A DNA stretch of 11,292 nt from a bacterium. Lineage in GTDB: Bacteria; Bacillota; Clostridia; Oscillospirales; Oscillospiraceae. The notes beneath the pieces are model-generated. The model worked only from the letters and a program-made list of their open reading frames with translations. It was not told the DNA's origin and made no database searches. The first letter of the stretch is position 1. The number at the start of each line of letters is the position of its first letter. The stretch lies in assembly GCA_019424865.1 (NCBI GenBank), contig JAHYYS010000074.1, forward strand, positions 1 through 11,292, written 5' to 3'. Shown here in pieces: positions 5,584 to 11,292 of this stretch. Position numbers and translations under genes: made by a program.

Positions 5584-7069
5584 AGAGCTGTTTGCCTCCA
5601 TGCAGGGGCAGCTGAAGCCCAGCCCCCAGGCCCGGGCGGCACTGGAGGCTCGGCTGGCCCAGCCCGTCAAGAAACGGTCCGCCCCCTGGAAATACGGGGC
5701 CGTCGCCGCCTGCGCCGCCCTGGTTCTGGCGGCCTGGCCCATCTATCGGGTCCTCTCCCCCGCCCTCCATGCCGTTGTCCCCGGCCAGGGGGGCTATACC
5801 GCCTATCAGGAGACGGAGGACACCCTGGACGAATCTGACGCCGCGCTGCCCCATCTGAATATCTGGGATACCGTTCCCCCCTCCTCCGGCAGCTCGGCCA
5901 GTTATACCAGCGGCGAAGGCGTGAACCAGGAGGTCACCCAGGACGATCTGGACGCGCTGCTGGGCGGCAGCGTACCGGATGCGCTGGGCTGGGAGGGCTT
6001 CTCCGACCTTACCGGATACCTGGCCTTTGGACCGGGCCATGGGGCGCCCCTGGACGATCTGTTCTACGGCCACTTCTATGGCAGCTGCACTTGGGGCGAG
6101 TTCACCCTCATGGTGGGGGGCCAGGGCGTCACCGTCTCCCCCGACGCCGTCGGCCGGCCGGAGGACTGGCCCGGGGACGGCATCACCGTCCTCAGCGGGG
6201 TGGAGATCCGGGCCGCCCGGTTCACCGCTCCCGGCGGGGAGCAGTACGGGGAGATGTCCTTCACCCTGGACAGCGGCTACAGCATCTTTTACTCCGTCAC
6301 CGCCCAGTCGGCCCGGGAGGTGGAGGAGCTCCTTGCCCGGATGGCCCAGGCGGCGGTGGTGGACGGAAGCCTCCACCCCGAGGCCCTGGCCGACGACCCG
6401 GCGGAGTACAGCAGCGGGGACGCTCCGGCTGACGCCGGAGGAGATGCCGCGGCCCCCGATCCTCTGGCGGGGGTGGACAGCTGGAAGGACCAGCCCTGGT
6501 TCGGCGGATACTACTACGACAACGAGGCCGGGCGGTACGTCATCGTACAGGTGGAGGGAACACAGCTTCCCAACCTGGACTTTGGAAGCGCCGCCCTTGT
6601 GACCGGGAAATACTCCTATTCCCACCTCTCCGGACTGATGGATCAGCTCGATGCACTGGCCGTGACCGATCCGGAGTGCGGCGGGGTGATGGCCACGTGG
6701 GCTTTGAACGAGATGGACAACCGCATCGACCTGACCATCACGGAGGAAAACGCCCATCTGCTGGCCATTCTGGCCAAGCTGGATCCGGACGGGGACGCCA
6801 TCCGGGTGGAGCTGGGCGCGGTCGTCTCCACAGACAGCCAGGCGCGCGCCGATGACGCAGTCTCCTATCAGACTGCGCCGGGCGGCATCGCCCCGACCGA
6901 AGAGCCCATCGCCATCGAGCCCGCTGCGGATAATGGCTCTGCCCGGCCGGACCAAGGCGGCCTGGCTGAGCAGCCGGTCTCTGACAGCTTTGCTCCCTCC
7001 TTTGGCGAAGGGGCGCCCGGCGAGATCCCGGCGGAGGGAAGCACCTCCTCCTGCTCCCCCAACGCTTGA
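5573..7069 (+). CDS. Single-pass membrane protein, probable anti-sigma partner of cassette 2
   Basis: This 498-residue protein is not a recognised named family. It begins with a 40-residue cytoplasmic segment (MTNKELFASMQGQLKPSPQA at the front) and one membrane helix at ~41-60. The outer part has about four sections: a Ser/Gly linker (100-118), a domain at ~120-265 ending GYSIFYSVTAQSAREVEELL (235-254), an Asp/Ala linker (273-300), and a second domain at ~303-418 with WFGGYYYDNEAGRYVIVQVE (309-328). A Pro/Glu/Ala/Ser-rich tail (~428-498) closes it. The first domain's end recalls DUF4367-type anti-sigma ectodomains; the second recalls protease-prodomain-like folds, only weakly. No zinc anti-sigma motif is seen. 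The 11-base overlap with the sigma gene and the topology support an anti-sigma role, which is inferred. The nitroreductase promoter overlaps its stop codon. Confidence 0.75.
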   Translation: MTNKELFASMQGQLKPSPQARAALEARLAQPVKKRSAPWKYGAVAACAALVLAAWPIYRVLSPALHAVVPGQGGYTAYQETEDTLDESDAALPHLNIWDTVPPSSGSSASYTSGEGVNQEVTQDDLDALLGGSVPDALGWEGFSDLTGYLAFGPGHGAPLDDLFYGHFYGSCTWGEFTLMVGGQGVTVSPDAVGRPEDWPGDGITVLSGVEIRAARFTAPGGEQYGEMSFTLDSGYSIFYSVTAQSAREVEELLARMAQAAVVDGSLHPEALADDPAEYSSGDAPADAGGDAAAPDPLAGVDSWKDQPWFGGYYYDNEAGRYVIVQVEGTQLPNLDFGSAALVTGKYSYSHLSGLMDQLDALAVTDPECGGVMATWALNEMDNRIDLTITEENAHLLAILAKLDPDGDAIRVELGAVVSTDSQARADDAVSYQTAPGGIAPTEEPIAIEPAADNGSARPDQGGLAEQPVSDSFAPSFGEGAPGEIPAEGSTSSCSPNA

Positions 7070-7094
7070 CAATCCCGCTCCGGGGCGATACCAT
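7066..7094 (+). promoter_or_regulatory. Sigma-A type promoter of the nitroreductase gene
   Basis: A perfect -35 TTGACA (7066-7071) lies 17 bp before TACCAT (7089-7094). The -35 box contains the TGA stop codon of the preceding membrane-protein gene. Transcription would start near 7101, leaving a leader of about 26 bases with the GAGAGGAG ribosome site (7111-7118). The nitroreductase is therefore probably expressed independently of the sigma cassette. Confidence 0.8.
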
Positions 7095-7126
7095 AGAGAC
7101 AGCTTTTTATGAGAGGAGCATACTCT

Positions 7127-7672
7127 ATGGATGCCCAACAGTGTATTTTAACCCGGCGCAGCGTACGCCAGTTTACCGATCAGCCTGTCAGCCATGAACT
7201 GCTGGAACAGGTAGTAGCCTTGGCCGCCTATGCCCCCAGCTGGAAAAATACTCAAATCAGCCGCTATATCGCCATCGAGGACCCGGCTGTCCGGGAGACT
7301 ATCGCTGCCGAGTACTGCTTGGCCGGAGCCAACAATCCCGCCATTATCCGGGGCTGCCCCCTGCTGGTGGCTCAGACTTTTGTAAAGGCCCGCAGCGGCT
7401 TTAACCGGGACGGCAGCTGCTCCACAGATCGGGAGGACGGCTGGCAGTACTACGACTGCGGCATCGCCGTCCAGACCTTCTGTCTGGCTGCCCACGATCT
7501 GGGGCTGGGTACTGTCATCATGGGCGTTTTCGACCGGAAACGGCTTCAGGCCTATCTCCAGGTTCCGGAGGAACAGGAGCTGATGGCCCTGATCGCCGTG
7601 GGATACCCCGCCGGAGCTCTGCCCGCCGCCCCCAAGCGCAAGGATGTGGACACGCTCCTCTCCTGGCGGTAA
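7127..7672 (+). CDS. Nitroreductase family FMN-dependent oxidoreductase
   Basis: This 181-residue protein belongs to the nitroreductase superfamily, FMN enzymes that reduce nitro compounds, quinones or other acceptors with NAD(P)H, usually as dimers in the cytosol. The N-terminal TRRSVRQFTDQPV (9-21) is the usual FMN-phosphate binding start, APSWKNTQ (36-43) the usual active-site loop, and GIAVQTFCLAAHDLGLGTVI (112-131) the core helix with the conserved glycine turn. It ends with VGYPAG and a shortened KRKDVDTLL tail. Length is at the short end for the family. The actual substrate cannot be told. The ATG at 7127 (MDAQQC) is chosen for the GAGAGGAG site 8 bases upstream; the in-frame ATG at 7109 overlaps that site. 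It has its own promoter and is followed by a strong terminator, so it is probably monocistronic. Confidence 0.9.
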   Translation: MDAQQCILTRRSVRQFTDQPVSHELLEQVVALAAYAPSWKNTQISRYIAIEDPAVRETIAAEYCLAGANNPAIIRGCPLLVAQTFVKARSGFNRDGSCSTDREDGWQYYDCGIAVQTFCLAAHDLGLGTVIMGVFDRKRLQAYLQVPEEQELMALIAVGYPAGALPAAPKRKDVDTLLSWR

Positions 7673-7693
7673 AGCGGAATTGAAAAGAATGAA

Positions 7694-7734
7694 ACGCCCC
7701 GGGTGCGCCAATGAGCCGCACCCGGGGCGTAATT
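7694..7734. terminator. Strong bidirectional terminator between convergent genes
   Basis: A perfect 14-bp GC-rich stem pairs 7694-7707 (acgccccgggtgcg) with 7717-7730 around a 9-nt loop. It is followed by aatttt rightward and by tttcattctttt leftward. It lies 21 bases after the nitroreductase stop and 12 bases after the BI-1 gene's end on the other strand, so it can serve both. Confidence 0.88.
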
Positions 7735-7745
7735 TTGGTGTCTGC

Positions 7746-8459
7746 TCAGCTGCGTTTGCCGTTGCCCAAAAAGCGCAGCAGATACAAAAACAGGTTGATG
7801 AAGTCCAGATACAGCTGAAGCGCCGAGAAAATAGACGCCTTGGCCAGCATGTCGGGATAGCCCGCATAGTACTGATAGAAGAACTGAATTTTCTGGGTGT
7901 CATAAGCGGTGCAGCCCAGAAAAACTGCAATTCCAATCATACTTACTATGATCTCCAGGCCGCTCAGGGGCAAAAACAGGGCCAACACCCAAAACACCAC
8001 CAGGAAAATCAGTCCGGAGGTCAGGATAGGCCCAACCCGGGCCAGATTCCGCTTGGTGAGATAGCCATAGGCCGCCAGTACACCGAAGTACAGCGCCGTC
8101 AGGGCAAAGACCAGAATGGCCTCCACCAGACCGTACAGCAGCAGGGCGCTGCTGATCACCACGCCATTGAGCACCGCATAGAAGAAAAACAGCAGGGTGG
8201 CGGTGCCCACCGACATGCGCTGGATGCGGGCGGAGAGGTAAATCACCGTCCCCAGCTCCAGCAGAACCAGCAGCATTATGACAGCGCCGCTGCTGAAAAT
8301 ATACCAGACCGCCCCGGTAAAAATCAGGGCCAGGCCCGTGGCAAAGCTGACCAGCAGGCCCAGGAACATCCACATAAAGGTCTTGGCCGTATAGCGGGCC
8401 GGCGATTCCGCCGGAGCCCTGCCATAGCTTCGGTCCAGCTCATAGGGATCAAAACTCAT
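7746..8459 (-). CDS. Bax inhibitor-1 / YccA family integral membrane protein
   Basis: This 237-residue protein has about seven membrane helices (roughly 28-48, 52-74, 85-107, 111-132, 146-164, 168-185 and 207-231) after a short polar N-terminus. Family signatures are ARYTAKTF (21-28), GCTAYDTQKIQ (182-192) and LQLYLDFINLFLYLLRFLG (214-232). Asp187 and Asp219 correspond in position to the di-aspartyl pH sensor of the Bacillus YetJ calcium-leak channel, so a proton-gated Ca2+ leak is a reasonable but unproven role. The ATG at 8459 has GGAGGC four bases upstream; the ATG at 8471 overlaps that site and is rejected. A promoter at 8576-8604 drives it through a ~110-base GC-rich leader. It follows the LtaS-like gene on the same strand by 157 bases, and read-through from it is possible since no strong terminator separates them. 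Confidence 0.92.
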   Translation of the reverse strand: MSFDPYELDRSYGRAPAESPARYTAKTFMWMFLGLLVSFATGLALIFTGAVWYIFSSGAVIMLLVLLELGTVIYLSARIQRMSVGTATLLFFFYAVLNGVVISSALLLYGLVEAILVFALTALYFGVLAAYGYLTKRNLARVGPILTSGLIFLVVFWVLALFLPLSGLEIIVSMIGIAVFLGCTAYDTQKIQFFYQYYAGYPDMLAKASIFSALQLYLDFINLFLYLLRFLGNGKRS

Positions 8460-8530
8460 AAAAGCCTCCATTCCGGCCGCCTTCGCGGCCTTTCCGCCGC
8501 GGCCAGCCGCCTTCCCAGGGCCTATTCCCT

Positions 8531-8566
8531 GCGGCGGCACAGCCGGGAGCCGCCGTTCCCCGGCTG
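8531..8566 (-). other. Structured leader with interlocked stems (possible pseudoknot)
   Basis: In the BI-1 leader, two perfect stems interlock. On the + strand 8540-8547 pairs with 8559-8566 (8 bp) and 8532-8538 pairs with 8549-8555 (7 bp). In the transcript the order is stem-1 arm, GAA, stem-2 arm, T, stem-1 arm, one or two bases, stem-2 arm: an H-type pseudoknot layout or two mutually exclusive hairpins. A further 6-bp hairpin with a 4-nt loop (8475-8490) lies just before the ribosome site. Function unknown. Confidence 0.5.
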
Positions 8567-8575
8567 CTCATGTTG

Positions 8576-8604
8576 ATTATATCGCATTTTGGCAAAAAAG
8601 GCAA
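8576..8604 (-). promoter_or_regulatory. Sigma-A type promoter of the BI-1 family gene
   Basis: On the minus strand, TTGCCT (8604-8599) lies exactly 17 bp before a perfect TATAAT (8581-8576). Transcription would start near 8569, giving a leader of about 110 bases before the ATG at 8459. Confidence 0.78.
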
Positions 8605-8616
8605 CTGCAGGGCGCT

Positions 8617-10755
8617 TCAGCCGCCGCTCTGGGTAAACTTATTCCCGAAGACATAGTTATAGAAGTCGTTTTCCACAATCAGCGGGGTGCTGTCCAGCTT
8701 ATAGCCCACCAGCTGCTTCATGGCGGAGACATAGCGCTCCTGCTCCTCTGCCGTCATCGTGACCCCCTCCGCCGGAGTAAATTCCCCGGTGAAGCGGTTG
8801 TAGAAGCCCCGATCGGATTTCCAGCACCGGGAGGAGAACACCACCAGCCCCTCGCTGTCAGACAGGATATCGCTGCCGGCCAGCATCCGGGAGTCGTATT
8901 CCAGCCCCAGCAGGTTGGACACTGTGGGGAGAATATCCACCTGACAGCAGGGCTTGTCCACCTCTATCGGTTCCTCCATGCTGGCAGACCACATAATCAG
9001 CGTGTTCTTGTACACGTCAAAGTCAATGTTGGCCTCGTTGATGTTTTCCAGATCCTCCGAGCTGCCGAAGGTCTTGCCCGTCAGCTCCTCCAGAGTGTCC
9101 ACGTTGAAATAGGGGATGTGGTCCCCCGTGGCCACAATCAGGGTGTTGTCCAGCTCACCCGCCTCTTCCAGCTTCTGCAGCAGCAGCTCCAGGGCGCGGT
9201 CCACCTCCATGGCAGTGGCGATATAATTCTGGGTGGTTTCACTGTATGGCAGCGCCCGGACAATATCCCGATAAGGCGCCACGATGCGGTTGTCGGAATA
9301 GGGCATGTGGCCGCTGATGGTGAGGTAATATACATGGAAGGGCTGGTCGCTGTTGAGATAGTCGCCCACGCTGTTTTCAATCACCTGGGTGTCCCGGGCA
9401 GGCCAGGCAATATCGCCGTTACTGTTGGTATCCACCGTCAGGCCGCTTCCAAACTGCTTCCAGTTATAGCCCAGATTGCTGTGGGAGGCCTGCCGTCCGT
9501 ACATCTCATAGTTGCCGTGGTAGCCCAGCACCTGATACCCCGCCCGGCCCAGCTGCTGGGGCAGGGAGAAGTAGGCATTGGTGCCCAGCTCGCCGGTGCG
9601 CTTCATGGTGATGGGGTTGCCGTTTTTGGGATAGAGCCCCAGCAGGGTCTGACATTCCCCGTTGGAGGTGCTGGTGTAGTGCAGGGCGGTGTAGTAATTG
9701 TTGAACACAAAGCCCTCGTTGGCCAGCTTGTACAGCGTGGGGGTCAGCTCCGGGTCGATGACATAGCCGGAGAATCCCTCGATCACCAGCTGGATTACAT
9801 TATACCCCTTAAACATACCGGTGTACGCATTCTTTTTGGTCGGGGTAACGCTGTTGAAATAATTTGCCAGCCAGGCGATATCCTGGTTGTCCGTCTCCTG
9901 GGCAATTTGGGCCAGATCCACATCCATCACGTTGGGCGAGGTGTCAATGACTGGCCCGGGCTCCTCTGCGGAGGTGTCGCCGGCGGAGGTGCTCCCATCA
10001 GACGAGGAGCTTCCGTCCCCCAGGCCGCCCAGAGCGCTGAAATCGCTGTCCAGGCTGTTTTTGGGCGGCACAATCATGTGTTTTACATCCAGGCGCAGCA
10101 TAGTCCACAGTCCCAGCTGCTCCACCTGGTCGTCGATGTTGGTGTCCACCTGATAGAGGCGGGCTGGGGTAAGGTCGCCGCTCCAGGGCAGATGGATCAC
10201 GCCAAGGCCCGCCAGATGGAAGAGCACAGCCGCCCCAAGCATGACGCCGGCAAAGCGTATGTCAAACCGTTCAAAGCCCAGAACCCGGCTGCCAAACAGG
10301 AACAGCAGGATGGTGGGCAGAAACAGCACCAGAATCAGCGGAATATTCCGGACAACCGTGGGGACGATGGCGCCGATATAGTCGGTCAGCCGGTTGCCCG
10401 CCGCCGTTCCCAGGGTGCTCAGCTGATAGTAGGACTGAAGGATCTTTTTGGCAATGATCTCAACCGCATAAAGCACCGGCAGCAGCGCCGCCAGCACCTT
10501 GGTCAATACATGGTTGACCCGCCGCCGGAAGGGCAGTGTCAGGGCGGAAAGCAGAAAGCCCGCCGCCAGACTGAACATCAGATAGACCGGCACATAGCTC
10601 AGATTGTTCCCCATGGCGATATGAAGCACCAACTCCAGATAGAAAAACAAAAACGGGAAAAACAGCACCCGGCCGGCGGTGTGCCCCAGCCCGGAATCCT
10701 CCCTTCGGGCAGAGCCGCGGCGCCCCGCGTATACCCGCTTTCCTGTATAAGACAT
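8617..10755 (-). CDS. LtaS-type sulfatase-fold membrane protein (lipoteichoic acid synthase family)
   Basis: This 712-residue protein has the LtaS architecture: five membrane helices (about 30-48, 54-75, 86-105, 130-156, 167-189), a linker, then an extracellular alkaline-phosphatase/sulfatase domain from ~319. LtaS transfers glycerol-phosphate from phosphatidylglycerol to build lipoteichoic acid; relatives prime the chain or move other phospho-groups. Catalytic positions are visible: Glu326 in LVIEGF, the likely nucleophile Thr363 in TSTSNGE, His483 in TISGHMPY, and Asp545-His546 in ATGDHIPYF. Their spacing is close to LtaS E255/T300/H416/D475-H476 (from memory). Residues ~244-269 form a Ser/Gly/Asp-rich linker. 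The start at 10755 (MSYTGKRVYAG) has GGAGGT seven bases upstream; the longer open frame to 10881 has no such site. The exact substrate is uncertain. It has its own promoter at 10904-10932. Confidence 0.88.
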   Translation of the reverse strand: MSYTGKRVYAGRRGSARREDSGLGHTAGRVLFFPFLFFYLELVLHIAMGNNLSYVPVYLMFSLAAGFLLSALTLPFRRRVNHVLTKVLAALLPVLYAVEIIAKKILQSYYQLSTLGTAAGNRLTDYIGAIVPTVVRNIPLILVLFLPTILLFLFGSRVLGFERFDIRFAGVMLGAAVLFHLAGLGVIHLPWSGDLTPARLYQVDTNIDDQVEQLGLWTMLRLDVKHMIVPPKNSLDSDFSALGGLGDGSSSSDGSTSAGDTSAEEPGPVIDTSPNVMDVDLAQIAQETDNQDIAWLANYFNSVTPTKKNAYTGMFKGYNVIQLVIEGFSGYVIDPELTPTLYKLANEGFVFNNYYTALHYTSTSNGECQTLLGLYPKNGNPITMKRTGELGTNAYFSLPQQLGRAGYQVLGYHGNYEMYGRQASHSNLGYNWKQFGSGLTVDTNSNGDIAWPARDTQVIENSVGDYLNSDQPFHVYYLTISGHMPYSDNRIVAPYRDIVRALPYSETTQNYIATAMEVDRALELLLQKLEEAGELDNTLIVATGDHIPYFNVDTLEELTGKTFGSSEDLENINEANIDFDVYKNTLIMWSASMEEPIEVDKPCCQVDILPTVSNLLGLEYDSRMLAGSDILSDSEGLVVFSSRCWKSDRGFYNRFTGEFTPAEGVTMTAEEQERYVSAMKQLVGYKLDSTPLIVENDFYNYVFGNKFTQSGG

Positions 10756-10903
10756 TCTGTCTACCTCCATGCCTGGCCCCGGATGCAGCCACAGGCTTTG
10801 GCCGCAATTCCGGATAAAAATAAAATGAGCCGAACCAGAGCGGTCCATATGGCCACGCTCTGCCCGGACGTGTCTTGTCAATGATCGGTTCCGCTCATGT
10901 CAT

Positions 10904-10932
10904 ACTTTAATCGAATTGTATCCCGCCGTCAA
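10904..10932 (-). promoter_or_regulatory. Probable sigma-A type promoter of the LtaS-like gene
   Basis: On the minus strand, TTGACG (10932-10927) lies 17 bp before TAAAGT (10909-10904), with an A/T-rich block just upstream that could act as an UP element. The start would be near 10897, about 140 bases before the ATG at 10755. The -10 box matches the consensus at only four of six positions. Confidence 0.55.
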
Positions 10933-11014
10933 GAGCCGATATCTTATATTTTTTTAATTTTTCCTGAATTTTCCCGCTGTCGGCGCTTTTAAGACCAGGT
11001 ATCGGCAGACGAAA

Positions 11015-11050
11015 CGCGGGAGCGCCGCCCCTGTGGGCGGCGCTCCCGCG
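11015..11050. terminator. Perfect 16-bp GC-rich hairpin, possible leftward terminator
   Basis: The arm 11015-11030 (cgcgggagcgccgccc) is exactly complementary to 11035-11050, with a 4-nt loop (ctgt). There is no T run rightward. Leftward it is followed only by tttcgtc, a weak tail. It could end the transcript of a leftward gene entering from the right edge. Confidence 0.6.
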
Positions 11051-11163
11051 CGGTTCCGGCACACATTACGCTGAAAAAATCGTGCTGTTTCTTTCGGGCC
11101 TGCGGCCCTCCGAATTTACGGCCTGCCGGCCGCCCCGCTGCGTGGGGCCCCGGTCTCCGCCGC

Positions 11164-11292
11164 CTAGCCGAACATGGCAAACAGATCCAGCTGACTGGTC
11201 TCCGGCAGGTCACCGAAGGCGCCTGCCACAGCTTGTTGAAAAAGCCCTCCCGCAGGGAGTTCCTGCGGCCGCAGCCGCAGGAATAAAATTGA
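11164..11292 (-). CDS. Possible 3' end of a leftward gene (C-terminus resembling PolC)
   Basis: A frame open from the right edge ends at TAG (11166-11164), giving 42 residues ending AGAFGDLPETSQLDLFAMFG. The GxxxxLPxxxQLxLF pattern is like the last residues of Gram-positive DNA polymerase III PolC (ending LPxxNQLSLF, from memory). The part before it does not look like PolC and contains two small hairpins (11247-11259 and 11260-11283), so the true gene boundary, a frameshift or a rearrangement is unclear. The strong hairpin at 11015-11050 downstream fits a gene ending here. The fragment is too short for firm identification. Confidence 0.35.
   Translation of the reverse strand, partial: SILFLRLRPQELPAGGLFQQAVAGAFGDLPETSQLDLFAMFG

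Larger units (their letters stand above)
10756..11163. other. Right-hand intergenic region
   Basis: No gene is supported here. It holds the ~140-base leader and promoter of the LtaS-like gene, an AT-rich block (~10933-10970), a perfect 16-bp hairpin (11015-11050), and from ~11096 to 11152 a set of short GC palindromes (gggcc-tgc-ggccc, ggcc-tgcc-ggcc, ggggcccc). Confidence 0.6.

Noticed and set aside
5120..7138. 672-codon open frame on the minus strand
   Set aside because: It is antisense to the second sigma cassette with the same biased composition and no recognisable domain; the sense genes have clear sites and families.
8461..8572. Small frame starting at the ATG just after the BI-1 transcription start
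   Set aside because: It has no room for a ribosome site and its Gly/Arg/Ala-rich peptide looks like translated RNA structure.
7644..8576. 310-codon open frame on the plus strand crossing the 7694-7734 hairpin
   Set aside because: It runs through a strong terminator and antisense to the BI-1 gene; its Gln-rich sequence is the complement of leucine-rich membrane helices.
9118..10884. 588-codon open frame on the plus strand
   Set aside because: It is antisense to the LtaS-like gene, whose catalytic motifs are clear; the composition is Gly/Gln/His/Val-rich as expected for a shadow.
1..11292. CRISPR arrays, insertion sequences, tRNA or rRNA genes
   Set aside because: No regularly spaced repeats, no transposase-like frames with terminal inverted repeats, and no cloverleaf or rRNA-like sequence were seen.

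Overview
The window looks like chromosome from a GC-rich, spore-forming Firmicute of the Oscillospiraceae / Clostridium cluster IV gut type. The reasons are the sporulation genes spoVAD and spoVAE, Gram-positive ribosome binding sites (GGAGG, AAAGGAGG), ECF sigma/anti-sigma pairs of the kind common in gut Clostridia, and high GC. The genus is an inference. The first ~120 bases are visibly more AT-rich than the rest.

Layout. Bases 1-340 hold no complete gene, only a strong hairpin terminator (119-165) and an extended -10 promoter (274-303). A rightward GNAT acetyltransferase with a YoaP-like C-terminal domain follows (341-1093). Next is the first ECF sigma factor (1166-1723), whose stop overlaps the start of a 559-residue single-pass membrane protein (1720-3399), its probable anti-sigma/sensor partner. 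A hairpin at 3402-3441 separates it from the converging leftward pair spoVAE (3524-3880) and spoVAD (3903-4916). A 160-bp divergent region with a perfect 18-bp inverted repeat leads to a second, unrelated-looking ECF sigma factor (5077-5583). This overlaps a 498-residue membrane partner (5573-7069). A nitroreductase-family gene (7127-7672) has its own promoter overlapping the previous stop codon. A bidirectional terminator (7694-7734) separates it from two leftward genes: a Bax inhibitor-1 family membrane protein (7746-8459) and an LtaS-type sulfatase-fold membrane protein (8617-10755). The right edge (10756-11292) holds the LtaS-like promoter, a strong 16-bp hairpin and possibly the 3' end of another leftward gene.

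How the genes may work together. The two sigma/membrane-protein pairs are the likely regulatory core. Each sigma factor would be held at the membrane by its partner and released when the large outer domain senses something. The cues are unknown and no regulon is visible. Envelope and stress themes recur in the neighbours (LtaS-like enzyme, BI-1 protein, nitroreductase, GNAT), but nothing in the sequence proves that the sigma factors control them. spoVAD/spoVAE act in dipicolinate uptake into the forespore and lie between the two sigma cassettes without the usual spoVAC beside them. The most unusual features are the two large-ectodomain sigma cassettes, the perfect inverted repeat between divergent genes, and a pseudoknot-capable leader ahead of the BI-1 gene.
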